This document shows positions 36,040 to 45,649 of a stretch of 49,223 bases of DNA, piece after piece. The notes beneath the pieces are model-generated. The model saw only the letters and a list, made by a program, of their open reading frames with translations, was not told the origin of the DNA and searched no databases. The stretch lies in assembly GCA_902595225.1 (NCBI GenBank), contig CACJPG010000007.1, positions 1 through 49,223 of the forward strand, given 5' to 3'. The stretch comes from an uncultured Thiothrix sp. (GTDB taxonomy: Bacteria > Pseudomonadota > Gammaproteobacteria > Poriferisulfidales > GCA-002705445). Position numbers and translations under genes: made by a program. How positions within the stretch are numbered: position 1 is the first letter of the stretch; each line of letters starts with the position of its first letter.

Positions 36040-38610
36040 ATGGGTTTTTTAAAAAAAATTGTTGGCAGTAGAAACGACAGGATACTTAAGAGCTATCAAA
36101 AAATTTTAAATGAAATTAATTCAATTGGAGACGAATTAAAATCATTAACTCTTGAGGATTTTCCTAAAATTACAGAAAAACTGAAAAAAGAACATCAGTC
36201 TGGCAAGAGTTTAGACGATATTCTTCCTTACGCTTTTGCTATTGTTAGAGAAGTTTCTGAAAGAGTTATGAAAATGAGACATTTTGATGAGCAAATTTTA
36301 GGTGGAATAGCACTTCACTTTGGCAAAATAGCTGAAATGAAGACAGGCGAAGGTAAAACGCTTGTTGCAACTTTGCCAGCTTACCTTAATTGTTTAAGCA
36401 ATAATGGTGTGCATATAATAACCGTAAATGATTACTTGGCAAAAAGAGATTGCGTCTGGATGTCTAAGCTATATGAAGCGCTAGGCTTATCAACTGGTGT
36501 AATACTATCTGGCCAAAGTTTTGATGAAAAAAAAGCAGCATACAATTCAGATATTATATACGGAACTAATAATGAATTTGGATTTGATTACTTGAGAGAT
36601 AATATGGTTTTCTCTCTTAAAGAAAAAGTTCAAGGCAAACTAAATTTCGCTATTGTAGATGAAGTTGATTCTATCTTAATAGATGAAGCTAGAACACCTT
36701 TAATAATATCAGGTGCAACCGACGAAAGCTCAAAGATTTACAAACAAATAAATAAATTTGTAAGTAGTATGAAACAGGGATTAGAAGATGATGAAAACTC
36801 AGATTTTTTCTTAGATGAGAAATCAAAGCAAGCTTTTCTTACAGAGAAAGGCCATGAAACTTACGAAAACCTTCTTATTAAAAATAAATTAATTAGTGAG
36901 GGAACTAGTCTATATGATGCAAATAATATAAATCTTCTTCACTATATTGGAACAGCTTTAAGAGCTCATTTCCTATTTTCAAAGAATGTTGATTATATCG
37001 TAGAAAATTCTAAAGTCATAATAATAGATGAGTTTACTGGAAGAAAAATGCCTGGAAGAAGATGGGGTGATGGCTTACACCAAGCTATTGAAGCAAAAGA
37101 ATACCTTACAATTGAAAATGAAAATCAAACTTTAGCCTCAATTACATTTCAAAATTATTTTAGATTGTATGAAAAGCTTTCAGGAATGACTGGAACAGCA
37201 GATACAGAGTCACAAGAATTTCAAGAAATATATGACCTTGAAGTTATTATTGTTCCAACCAATAAGAAAATGATTAGAAATGACTTTGGAGATCTTGTTT
37301 ATTTAACCATGAAAGAAAAATATGATGCAATTATTGAAGATGTTAAGGAATGTAATACCAAACAACAACCAGTATTGATTGGTACAGCTTCTATTGATTC
37401 TTCAGAATATTTATCAAAGTCTCTAACTAGAGCAGGTATAAGTCATAATGTTTTGAATGCAAAACAGCATGAAAAAGAGTCCTTGATAATAGAAAATGCA
37501 GGCGCTTTAGGTACAGTCACAATTGCAACAAATATGGCAGGGAGAGGGACGGATATAGTTCTTGGAGGAAAAAACATTCAGAGCGATCCAGACAAATGGA
37601 TTGATCAAAATAAAAAAGTTAAAGATGCCGGTGGTCTTCATGTAATTGGAACCGAAAGACACGAATCTAGAAGAGTTGATAATCAACTCAGGGGTAGATC
37701 AGGAAGGCAAGGAGATCCTGGCTCATCAAGATTCTACTTGTCGCTTGAAGACAACTTAATGAGAATATTTGCTTCAGACAAAGTCAGCGCTTTCATGAAA
37801 AAAATGGGAATGGATGAAGGCGAATCTATAGAACACGCATGGGTAACGAAAGCAATCGAAAACGCTCAAAAAAAAGTTGAAGGGCATAATTTTGATATAA
37901 GAAAACATCTCTTAGATTACGATGATGTTGCTAATGAGCAAAGAAAATTTATATATTCGCAAAGAGATGATTTTTTGAACGAAGATAAAAGATTAGATAT
38001 TGTTAACTACATAATAGAGGATGTTTTCACAAAACTCATTACTTCTTATATTAGTGAGGAGGAGAATAATATTGAAGAGTTTAATGAAATATTAAAAAGA
38101 GACTTTAATATAGAAATAGATATTTCCTCGATTATAAGAAATTCAGATAAAAAAGAAGATGCTATTGAGAAATTTATAAAAGAGATACATAGTCAATTTG
38201 AAAGCGTAATCAGTAATGTTCCTGATGAAATTTACATTCAAATTATAAAAGATATATATATTAATATTGCAGATAAAAATTGGATAGAACATATCCAATC
38301 TATGGAATTCTTAAGACAAGGAATAGGACTTAGAAGCTATGCTCAAAAAAATCCAAAGCAGGAATATAAAAGAGAAGCATTTGATATGTTTTCGCTAATG
38401 CAAGATAATTTGCATTACGCTTTTGTCAGTTTAATATTTAGACTTGATTATAGTGTCACCTTTGAAAGAAAGGATTCAAATAGGAATGTAAGTTTTTCAC
38501 ATGAAGAAGCTAATTCTATGAAAAGCAATAACGAATCTAACAAAAAGCCAAATAATGTTAAAAATAAAAGAAAAAAAAGTAAAAAGCAAAGAAGAAAAAA
38601 GAAGAAATAA
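36040..38610 (+). CDS. secA: Preprotein translocase ATPase SecA
   Basis: The motor that pushes unfolded preproteins through SecYEG. It has 856 residues. Walker A is 'TGEGKT' (102-107), the DEAD-type box is 'VDEVDSILIDEARTPLIISG' in pattern, and the second motor domain has 'ATNMAGRGTDI', 'GTERHESRRVDNQLRGRSGR' in pattern and 'GDPGSSRFYLSLEDNLMR'. The usual C-terminal zinc finger (CxCxSGKKxKxCHG) that contacts SecB and lipids is absent. The protein ends in a lysine/arginine-rich tail instead ('KNKRKKSKKQRRKKKK'). Confidence 0.97.
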   Translation: MGFLKKIVGSRNDRILKSYQKILNEINSIGDELKSLTLEDFPKITEKLKKEHQSGKSLDDILPYAFAIVREVSERVMKMRHFDEQILGGIALHFGKIAEMKTGEGKTLVATLPAYLNCLSNNGVHIITVNDYLAKRDCVWMSKLYEALGLSTGVILSGQSFDEKKAAYNSDIIYGTNNEFGFDYLRDNMVFSLKEKVQGKLNFAIVDEVDSILIDEARTPLIISGATDESSKIYKQINKFVSSMKQGLEDDENSDFFLDEKSKQAFLTEKGHETYENLLIKNKLISEGTSLYDANNINLLHYIGTALRAHFLFSKNVDYIVENSKVIIIDEFTGRKMPGRRWGDGLHQAIEAKEYLTIENENQTLASITFQNYFRLYEKLSGMTGTADTESQEFQEIYDLEVIIVPTNKKMIRNDFGDLVYLTMKEKYDAIIEDVKECNTKQQPVLIGTASIDSSEYLSKSLTRAGISHNVLNAKQHEKESLIIENAGALGTVTIATNMAGRGTDIVLGGKNIQSDPDKWIDQNKKVKDAGGLHVIGTERHESRRVDNQLRGRSGRQGDPGSSRFYLSLEDNLMRIFASDKVSAFMKKMGMDEGESIEHAWVTKAIENAQKKVEGHNFDIRKHLLDYDDVANEQRKFIYSQRDDFLNEDKRLDIVNYIIEDVFTKLITSYISEEENNIEEFNEILKRDFNIEIDISSIIRNSDKKEDAIEKFIKEIHSQFESVISNVPDEIYIQIIKDIYINIADKNWIEHIQSMEFLRQGIGLRSYAQKNPKQEYKREAFDMFSLMQDNLHYAFVSLIFRLDYSVTFERKDSNRNVSFSHEEANSMKSNNESNKKPNNVKNKRKKSKKQRRKKKK

Positions 38611-38630
38611 TAACTAGGATTAATGAACGA

Positions 38631-39824
38631 ATGAAAATATATCCAATAAAAGGAATTGAAATATCATCTATCCACTCTGGCATGTATGAGAAAAAAAGAT
38701 TAGATCTTTCCTTAGTAAAACTTTCAAGTAATTGTCTTGTATCCTCTGCTTTCACGAAGAATAAAGCTAAGTCTAGTTGTATTATATTTAACGAAAAAAA
38801 TCTTAAAAAAAGTAATCCAAAATACTTAATCATAAATTCTGGAAACGCGAATGCGGGAACCGGAAAATATGGAATGCTTGATATTAATGACTATTGCAGT
38901 GTACTTAAAAAAATTTCAAATTGTAAGATGAGCGAGATTTTAGTTTTTTCGACAGGAGTTATTGGTGAAAGAATAAAGTATAAAAATATTTGTGAATCTA
39001 TTCCGAAGTTATATAGATCTCTTAAAGAAGACAATTGGGTAAATTTTTCAAAATCAATAATGACAACTGACACACAAGCGAAAATAATAAGCAATAAAAT
39101 AAAAATAAAAAATGAATACATTACCATAACGGGTGTCGCAAAGGGCTCAGGTATGATAAAGCCTAATATGGCCACAATGCTTTCATTCGTAGCTACAAAT
39201 TTAAGTATTGATAAAAAAACAATCAAAAGTTTACATAAAAAAGCAATCGAAGATTCTTTCAACATGATAACTGTAGATGGAGAGACTTCCACAAATGATG
39301 CAAGTTTATTAATATCTTCTAGAACCTCGATTATAGATTATAAGCAACTTTCAACTAATGATAAGAAAAGATTTTATAACGCGATTCTTGATATTTATAA
39401 AGATCTGGCAAGAAAAATTATCAAAGATGGAGAAGGAGCAACAAAGTTTATTTCTATCAATATTAAAAATGCATCATCTTTTAAAGAAGCAAAAAATGTT
39501 GGAATGCATATTGGTAATTCACTTTTAGTAAAAACAGCGCTATTTGCAGAAGATGCAAATTGGGGAAGAATTCTTAGCGCCATAGGTAACTCTGAAATAA
39601 AGAGCAAAGATTTGTCTAGTGTAGAAATCTCTTTTGGCAAATTCAAAGTTTTTAAAAATAATGAAAAAGCAAAATCTTACAACGAAAAAAAATTATCAAG
39701 ATATTTAAAAAATAAGGAAATAGAAATCAATGTTAATTTAAATTCCGGAAAGAGTTTAGCCACAGTATGGACAAATGATTTATCATATGAGTATATTAGA
39801 ATAAATGCAGAATATAGAACCTAA
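38631..39824 (+). CDS. argJ: Bifunctional ornithine acetyltransferase / N-acetylglutamate synthase
   Basis: Recycles the acetyl group from N-acetylornithine to glutamate in arginine synthesis. It has 397 residues. The autocleavage site is in 'KPNMATMLSFVATN', with the new N-terminal nucleophile T182. Also seen are 'NSGNANAGTG', 'STGVIGERI', 'GVAKGSGMIKPNMA', 'TVDGETSTND' and 'EDANWGRI'. secA-argJ is a conserved neighbourhood. It overlaps the downstream ThiE-like gene by 20 bp. Confidence 0.95.
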   Translation: MKIYPIKGIEISSIHSGMYEKKRLDLSLVKLSSNCLVSSAFTKNKAKSSCIIFNEKNLKKSNPKYLIINSGNANAGTGKYGMLDINDYCSVLKKISNCKMSEILVFSTGVIGERIKYKNICESIPKLYRSLKEDNWVNFSKSIMTTDTQAKIISNKIKIKNEYITITGVAKGSGMIKPNMATMLSFVATNLSIDKKTIKSLHKKAIEDSFNMITVDGETSTNDASLLISSRTSIIDYKQLSTNDKKRFYNAILDIYKDLARKIIKDGEGATKFISINIKNASSFKEAKNVGMHIGNSLLVKTALFAEDANWGRILSAIGNSEIKSKDLSSVEISFGKFKVFKNNEKAKSYNEKKLSRYLKNKEIEINVNLNSGKSLATVWTNDLSYEYIRINAEYRT

Positions 39825-40401
39825 GCTGAAAGGAATTGATAAATACTTTATTACACCCGAGTATAATAATCAAAACAAAAAAACGTATCTAGATATAATT
39901 GAGAACATTCTTATTCTTGGTGTGAAGATAATTCAATTTAGATCAAAAAATCTTGATGAAGAATCTTATAATAAACTTGCTTTAAGTATTTCGGATAAAT
40001 GTAAGCAGTATAATTCATTATTTATAATAAATGATTTCAAAAATTATAGAAAAAATAATTTTTGTGATGGTATTCAATTTACGTCTAAAAATATTACAAA
40101 TAAAGACTTTAGTAAAATTAATAAGGAAGTACTCTTTTTTGGTTCATGCCATAATAAAAGCGAGATAAGTTTATGCAATGATGGTGATTTTGATCTAATT
40201 TTAATATCACCAGTAAAGGATACAAGTGGGAAAAAAGGAATTGGCTGGAATAATTTTCATGCTTTATGTTTAACTTCAAAATCACCCGTTTTTGGTTTAG
40301 GTGGTCTTAATTTTGAAGAAGATATAAATTTAATAAAAGAATATGGCGGTTGTGGAATTGCTGGCACTAAATACTTTTATGGTTTAGGTCAAAATAGATA
40401 A
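39805..40401 (+). CDS. ThiE/TenI-like domain protein (MutT-fusion type, Nudix half missing)
   Basis: A 198-residue TIM-barrel protein of the thiamine-phosphate synthase superfamily. Its motifs are those of the C-terminal half of the MutT-ThiE fusion proteins found after argJ in gammaproteobacteria: 'KIIQFRSKNLDEE', 'DGIQFTSKN', 'FGSCHNKSEI', 'LILISPVKDT..KKGIGWNNF', 'VFGLGGLN' and 'GCGIAGTKYF'. These differ from true ThiE, where the corresponding motifs are typically of the forms HLGQxD, GxSxH and GPxFxTxTK, so thiamine synthesis activity is doubtful. No Nudix domain precedes it; the start lies inside argJ. Its convergent end overlaps zapD by 18 nt. Confidence 0.75.
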   Translation: MQNIEPKLKGIDKYFITPEYNNQNKKTYLDIIENILILGVKIIQFRSKNLDEESYNKLALSISDKCKQYNSLFIINDFKNYRKNNFCDGIQFTSKNITNKDFSKINKEVLFFGSCHNKSEISLCNDGDFDLILISPVKDTSGKKGIGWNNFHALCLTSKSPVFGLGGLNFEEDINLIKEYGGCGIAGTKYFYGLGQNR

Positions 40402-41157
40402 AGAAAGTTCAAATTCAATATCATCAACTATAGTTTTAGCAACTCTATTATCTCCATAAGCTGTCTTAAAGACTGCGTTAATATTTTGTCTATTAACACT
40501 AATATCAGGATAAATATTCAATTCTTTTTCAATTCTTATTCTTACTAAATCAATTCTTACATTTTTATCAAGTTTTTTTTCAAAATATGACTTGTTTGAC
40601 TTGTATTTATTAAACTTAGAGGATCTTCTTTTAAAATCAAGGACTAACTTTGATGAATCAAAAAAACATGAGAAAGGACTACTCCAAATATTTATATTTT
40701 CGATTATATGATTTTTTTTTGACGTAAGAAAATTTAAATAACTAGGCATATCAAAAAAATTATCCCCTGCTGGAATATGTAATTTACTTTTAACCAACAT
40801 TAAGAAATCATTATCGAGAATAGTTTTAGAGGGATTATCATTAATATCATTTAAATTAGCTAAACATCTTTCAACTTCAGTCTTATAAGCATCAAATTTT
40901 GATAGCTCAATTTCATTATCTTCATTTAATTTTTGTAAAGTAAAACCAATCTTTTCAAGTTCCTTTAGAAGTTCAACTTTTAAGTTTATTCTTTGAGAAA
41001 AATCAGACATTTCGAGAAGTGCTGATATACTTGATTTGATACTCCAAATACTTTCAAGAGATAATGATGAATTAATTTTTTCGTGAAGATATTCACATTT
41101 AAGAAAGCTTCTAATATTCTCTGCAACAGGTTGTTCATATACTACAAAGTTATTCAT
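40384..41157 (-). CDS. zapD: Z-ring-associated protein ZapD
   Basis: A cytoplasmic protein (YacF, DUF1342) that cross-links FtsZ filaments through the FtsZ C-terminal peptide. Its 257 residues start 'VVYEQPVAENIRSFLKCEYL', the family's typical 'YEQPLNERIRxxLRLE' form. Helical segments and the later 'IHSPFSCFFDSSK..LDFKRRSS' like region ('SCFFDSSKLVLDFKRRS') fit. It follows coaE with a 4-bp overlap, the standard coaE-zapD order. Together with the intact FtsZ tail this suggests a working Z-ring bundling system. Confidence 0.92.
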   Translation of the reverse strand: MNNFVVYEQPVAENIRSFLKCEYLHEKINSSLSLESIWSIKSSISALLEMSDFSQRINLKVELLKELEKIGFTLQKLNEDNEIELSKFDAYKTEVERCLANLNDINDNPSKTILDNDFLMLVKSKLHIPAGDNFFDMPSYLNFLTSKKNHIIENINIWSSPFSCFFDSSKLVLDFKRRSSKFNKYKSNKSYFEKKLDKNVRIDLVRIRIEKELNIYPDISVNRQNINAVFKTAYGDNRVAKTIVDDIEFELSLSILT

Positions 41158-41720
41158 ATTAATTGTATTATTTTTTCAATTTGAATTTTTAATTTTTCTA
41201 TTGTTTGATTATTTTCAACTACAAAATCGGATTTTTCTTTATATTTATCAATAGATTCTTGAAATTTTATAATTTTTTTACATAAATTAATATCAAAAAA
41301 TTTTCTTTTTCTGATTCTATCAATTCTCAGATTTTTTTCTGAATCAATATATATACTTTTATATTTTTTTAAAAACTCATTCCTTTCAATAATAGGGAAT
41401 ATAAAGAAAATTTTTGTTTTTTCACAACTATCAATTTTTTCTTTAAAATAATTTATTACTTTTGGGTGTATAAAATTCTCTAGTTTCTTTCTTTTATTAT
41501 TATCTTCAAATATAATATTTCTAATCGCATTTGTATTAACTTTATTATTTAATACGAATTCGGGTATTAAGTTATGCATGTCTTTTATTACGTTTTCTTG
41601 TGAATACAAGAGATTTACCGTAGCATCGGCACAATAACATTCATATCCTAAAGATTCTAAGATATTTTGGACTTCAGTTTTTCCCGAGCCAATGGGCCCG
41701 ATTATTGTATATATATCCAA
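41154..41720 (-). CDS. coaE: Dephospho-CoA kinase
   Basis: Phosphorylates dephospho-CoA, the last step of coenzyme A synthesis. It has 188 residues. The P-loop is 'IGPIGSGKT', somewhat diverged from the common GLTGGIGSGKS, and 'CYCADATVNLLYS' corresponds to the DAD motif region. 'FIHPKVINYF' and 'RIDRIRKRKFFD' match the family's 'HPxV' and lid arginine region. The genomic pair with zapD supports the call. The gene is unusually lysine- and isoleucine-rich but in frame throughout. Confidence 0.88.
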   Translation of the reverse strand: MDIYTIIGPIGSGKTEVQNILESLGYECYCADATVNLLYSQENVIKDMHNLIPEFVLNNKVNTNAIRNIIFEDNNKRKKLENFIHPKVINYFKEKIDSCEKTKIFFIFPIIERNEFLKKYKSIYIDSEKNLRIDRIRKRKFFDINLCKKIIKFQESIDKYKEKSDFVVENNQTIEKLKIQIEKIIQLI

Positions 41721-41796
41721 TCTAAATTCCTTAACAATGATATTAAATATATGTTATATATCATATATTAATAGTTATTTATTTGATATTTATATT

Positions 41797-43428
41797 ATGA
41801 AAGAGAAAGTCGAAGTTTTAATTGCCCAATTTAATTCTGTTGTAGGTGATCTTGAAGGAAATACAAATAGAATAATCGATATTATTAAGCAAAATAGGTC
41901 ACTAAACTCAAAAAAAATTATAATTTTCCCAGAATTAGCTCTGTGCGGCTATTCACCAGAGGATCTTCTCTTGAGAAAAGACTTTTCTCAAGCAATTGAA
42001 AATTTCATAAATACTATCAAAGATAATATTGAAAGTAACGAATATTTAGTTTTAGGCGCTCCAAATTATTCAAAAAATATGGAAAAAATTTGGAATAGTG
42101 CTTACGTATTCAATAATAAAGAGATTTTACATATTTATAATAAACAATTTCTGCCAAATTATGGCGTATTTGATGAAAAAAGATATTTTTCAAAGGGAGA
42201 TAAAAATTTCGTAACTGATATCAATGGGAACAAGATATGTATTCTTGTTTGTGAGGACTTATGGAATTTTGAGAATCTGTATAAAAAAGAACTTAATAAT
42301 ATTGATTTTCTAATATCTATCAATGCATCACCCTTTGAATATTCAAAAGATACCAAAAGAGTAGATTTTTTCAAAAAAATTGTAAAAAAATATAAATTTA
42401 ATTTGATTTATTTGAATTCAGTTGGTGGGCAAGATGAAATTGTTTTTGATGGATCATCTTTTTTAATGGATAGAGAAGGAAGTGTTAAGCATAAATGTAA
42501 AACATTTTTTGAAGAAAATTTTTCATTTTCCCTTTGTGAAAAGGAATTTTCAAGTACAAATACCTATGATGTACAAAATCAATCAAATGATTATGAAAAT
42601 TTATATGAAGCTATAAAAGTTGGTACATATGATTATATTAAAAAAAGTAATCTTAAAGGAGTTTTGCTAGGATTATCTGGAGGAATTGATTCTGCTTTGA
42701 CCTTAGCTATTGCTGCCGATATATTTGATAAAAAAGATATAGAAGCTGTTCTACTGCCATCGAAATATACCTCAAATTTGAGTTTACAGCTTGCGAAAGA
42801 GCAGTGTGAGCTACTTGGTATAAACTATTCAACCATAAGTATTAAAGAGATTGATAATGTAGTGAACCAATCATTAAAAGTAAGGTTTAATGGATACTCA
42901 AAGGATATTACCGAAGAAAATATTCAATCAAGAGCAAGGGGTTTATTATTGATGTCGATTTCAAATAAAACAGGTAAGATTTTACTAACTACTGGCAATA
43001 AAAGTGAATTAGCAGTGGGTTACTCTACTTTATATGGAGATATGTCAGGAAGCTTTGCCCCATTAAAAGATATATACAAAACTGATGTTTACAATCTTGC
43101 GCGGTTTAGAAATAAAATTTCAAAAGTGATCCCAGAAGGAGTTATAGATAGATTGCCAACTGCAGAATTAGCACCAGACCAATATGATATTGACACACTG
43201 CCTCAATATGACGTTCTTGATATCATTCTGAAATCTTTTATTGAGGAGAAAAAGTCTTTGAATGAAATATGTGATTTAGGCTTTGAAAAAGACCTAGTTT
43301 CAAACGTAATTAATATGGTCATTCGAAATGAATACAAAAGAAGACAATACGCACCGGGAGTGAAAGTTTCTGAAAAGTCTTTTGGAAGAGATAGAAGATT
43401 CCCAATTGTATCTAGATTTCAATACTAA
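41797..43428 (+). CDS. nadE: Glutamine-dependent NAD+ synthetase
   Basis: Converts deamido-NAD to NAD using glutamine. It has 543 residues from the ATG at 41797; an upstream in-frame ATG at 41692 would add unconserved residues overlapping coaE. The N-terminal nitrilase domain has the Glu-Lys-Cys triad (E46 in 'FPELALCGY', K116 in 'NKQFLPNYGVFDE', C152 in 'LVCEDLWN'). The synthetase domain has the PP-loop 'GLSGGIDSALTLA' and 'TTGNKSELAVGYSTLYGD'. It should therefore use glutamine-derived ammonia. Its stop overlaps convergent bamD by 4 nt. Confidence 0.96.
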   Translation: MKEKVEVLIAQFNSVVGDLEGNTNRIIDIIKQNRSLNSKKIIIFPELALCGYSPEDLLLRKDFSQAIENFINTIKDNIESNEYLVLGAPNYSKNMEKIWNSAYVFNNKEILHIYNKQFLPNYGVFDEKRYFSKGDKNFVTDINGNKICILVCEDLWNFENLYKKELNNIDFLISINASPFEYSKDTKRVDFFKKIVKKYKFNLIYLNSVGGQDEIVFDGSSFLMDREGSVKHKCKTFFEENFSFSLCEKEFSSTNTYDVQNQSNDYENLYEAIKVGTYDYIKKSNLKGVLLGLSGGIDSALTLAIAADIFDKKDIEAVLLPSKYTSNLSLQLAKEQCELLGINYSTISIKEIDNVVNQSLKVRFNGYSKDITEENIQSRARGLLLMSISNKTGKILLTTGNKSELAVGYSTLYGDMSGSFAPLKDIYKTDVYNLARFRNKISKVIPEGVIDRLPTAELAPDQYDIDTLPQYDVLDIILKSFIEEKKSLNEICDLGFEKDLVSNVINMVIRNEYKRRQYAPGVKVSEKSFGRDRRFPIVSRFQY

Positions 43429-44657
43429 TCATCCATAAGCTCAATTCTAATTTCTTCTGACTCAATAACCTCTATTTCTTCGGATTCTTCTTTTTCATCA
43501 TTTTTAGTTTCTAATTTATTATCTATATTTGTTTCACCAACAATTATATCCTTTGCTATTACATCTGAAGTATCGTCAGGCGAAAAATACTCAATAATTG
43601 TACTACTACTTTCTTTAATCTCTTCAACAACTTCTTCTATATCGATTATTTTGTTAGATTCTTTATGGACTATTGTATATTTTTTTGGCTTTATATTTCT
43701 TGGAATTTCTATCAAATCTTTATTTGTAAAATATTCAATACTATATACACCAGAAAAATCATCAAATTTTTGATCCTCAATATCAAAACCAAGCCCAATA
43801 GCAATATCATCTGCTGTTTCGCTTAAGGCGAGAATGTTTCTTTTAATATTATTATCTAACACATCTTGAAAAAATTTTGATTGATAATTTGGATAATTTA
43901 TTTCAATAATTTTTTCAATATCTCTTGCACTGTCAGTCATCAGAAGTTGATTATATGAATTTCTAAGGAAATAAAGTGCGTCAATATTTGCAGGGGCATT
44001 TGGATATTTCTCAATTAAATAATTACATCTATTTATTACAGCAATGAATGCTTTTCTTTTGTAATAGAAATTTGCTACATGTAGTTCATAAGACGCCAGT
44101 GTGTTTCTAAGGTATATCATTCTTTTATATGAATCTTCGACATAATCTGATTTTTTATAATTTTTAAAAACAAAACTAAAGTCGTCAAATGCTGTCCTTA
44201 GATTTACAGGATCTTTATCTATTTGAACATGTGGCAGTGCGAAATTAAAAAATGTTTTTCCTCTATTAAAATTTGTCAGCCCTCTAAGATAATATGCATA
44301 TGGTAATAGTTGGCTTGTATTGTTCATTGATATAAATCTATCAATTATTGATATCGCTTCATCCCAACGTGACAGTTTGTAGACCGAGAAAGCAAGTTCA
44401 ATATGACTTTGTTCCGCATACTCCGAAAAAGGATAATTTGCTTCAATTTTTCTATACTCTTCAGCAGCCTCATCATATTGCTCTCTTCTAAGCGCACTCT
44501 TTGCTCTTGCATAAATAGCTTTTGCAGTTTGAGGTTCGCCGCTTGTATCAATTATATTCCCTCTACTGTCGATCTTTGTGCCTTCTTCTTTAGCTTGAAA
44601 GCTCGTGCAACTAGTTAGGAAAATTATAAAAAGTACATATAAGTATAATTTTGTCAT
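43425..44657 (-). CDS. bamD: Outer-membrane assembly lipoprotein BamD with long acidic C-terminal extension
   Basis: The essential lipoprotein of the BAM complex that inserts outer-membrane beta-barrels. The lipobox is 'FLTSC' (C17). TPR-like repeats cover about residues 40-265 ('YARAKSALRREQYDEAAEEYRKI', pattern given in part, and 'YPFSEYAEQSHIELAF'). E. coli BamD is about 245 residues; this one has 410. The extra 145 residues are strongly acidic and low-complexity in places ('EEVVEEIKESSSTI', 'NDEKEESEEIEVIESEEI') and resemble nothing I recognise. The bamD/rluD divergent pair is the standard context, which supports the identity. Confidence 0.92.
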   Translation of the reverse strand: MTKLYLYVLFIIFLTSCTSFQAKEEGTKIDSRGNIIDTSGEPQTAKAIYARAKSALRREQYDEAAEEYRKIEANYPFSEYAEQSHIELAFSVYKLSRWDEAISIIDRFISMNNTSQLLPYAYYLRGLTNFNRGKTFFNFALPHVQIDKDPVNLRTAFDDFSFVFKNYKKSDYVEDSYKRMIYLRNTLASYELHVANFYYKRKAFIAVINRCNYLIEKYPNAPANIDALYFLRNSYNQLLMTDSARDIEKIIEINYPNYQSKFFQDVLDNNIKRNILALSETADDIAIGLGFDIEDQKFDDFSGVYSIEYFTNKDLIEIPRNIKPKKYTIVHKESNKIIDIEEVVEEIKESSSTIIEYFSPDDTSDVIAKDIIVGETNIDNKLETKNDEKEESEEIEVIESEEIRIELMDD

Positions 44658-44698
44658 ATTCTTTCTATGGTTACATTTTTGAAATATAATATTTGTTC

Positions 44699-45649
44699 AT
44701 GAAAAAAAATAGTAAAAATAATAACTTTATAGAATATATAATATCTGAAGAAAGTAAAGGTCTTCGGCTAGACTTGGCCATTTCAAATGAGTATGATCAA
44801 TATTCAAGAAGCCTTATACAGAAATGGATTAAGAAAGAGAAAATTTTACTTAATGGTAAAATTACGAAGGCTAAAGAGATTCTTAATACTAATGATAAGG
44901 TAACTATATTTCCCGAAGAAAATATAAATGCAGACGTTATAATTCCTGAGAATATTGAAATAAATGTAAATTATGAAGACGATGATATTTTAGTCATAAA
45001 CAAAAATAGCGGAATTGTTGTACACCCAGCAGAGAGTGTTAAGAAGGGAACAATAGCAAATGGACTTGTGTTTAAATATCCTGAGTTAGTTAATTTACCA
45101 AGATCAGGCTTAATTCATAGGCTTGATAAAGATACATCAGGGTTACTAATAATTGCAAAAAACCTTAAAAGTTTCACCTTTTTAACAAAAATTTTGCAAG
45201 AAAGAAAAATCTTTAAGCAGTATATTGCCTTTGTTCACGGCCGAGTAATGAAAAATGATACCATATCAAAACCAATATCAAGACATAGGACGAATAGAAA
45301 AAAAATGTCTGTAAATATTGATGGTAAAGAAGCAATAACAGAATATGAAGTGATAAAAAATTATAACTCATACACAAAACTAAAAATTAATTTGATTACT
45401 GGGAGAACGCACCAAATAAGAGTCCATATGTCATATTTAGGATATCCTTTGGTTGGCGACCAAACTTATGGAATCAACTCAAACAAAATAGGCGATCAGG
45501 ATTCTATTATAAAAAACTTTCCTAGGCAGGCTTTACATGCTCAGAAGATAAAATTTAATCATCCAATCACAGGAGAATATATTACTTTAGAATCAGAACT
45601 ACCTAAAGATATACTAATTTTAGAGAAGGAAATAATTCAAAGTGAGTAA
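44699..45649 (+). CDS. rluD: 23S rRNA pseudouridine synthase RluD
   Basis: Makes pseudouridines in helix 69 of 23S rRNA (1911, 1915 and 1917 in E. coli). It has 316 residues from the ATG at 44699; an upstream TTG two codons earlier is less likely. The N-terminal S4 domain ('GLRLDLAISNEYDQYSRSLI' in pattern) is followed by the catalytic motif 'LIHRLDKDTSGLLIIAKN' and 'GRTHQIRVHMSYLGYPLVGD' in pattern. It is divergent from bamD with only 41 bp between starts, and overlaps pgeF by 8 bp. Confidence 0.95.
   Translation: MKKNSKNNNFIEYIISEESKGLRLDLAISNEYDQYSRSLIQKWIKKEKILLNGKITKAKEILNTNDKVTIFPEENINADVIIPENIEINVNYEDDDILVINKNSGIVVHPAESVKKGTIANGLVFKYPELVNLPRSGLIHRLDKDTSGLLIIAKNLKSFTFLTKILQERKIFKQYIAFVHGRVMKNDTISKPISRHRTNRKKMSVNIDGKEAITEYEVIKNYNSYTKLKINLITGRTHQIRVHMSYLGYPLVGDQTYGINSNKIGDQDSIIKNFPRQALHAQKIKFNHPITGEYITLESELPKDILILEKEIIQSE

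Noticed and set aside
38540-38610. Frameshift at the end of secA hiding a zinc finger
   Set aside because: No Cys/His-rich coding is visible in the other frames between the basic tail and argJ, which begins 20 bp later.
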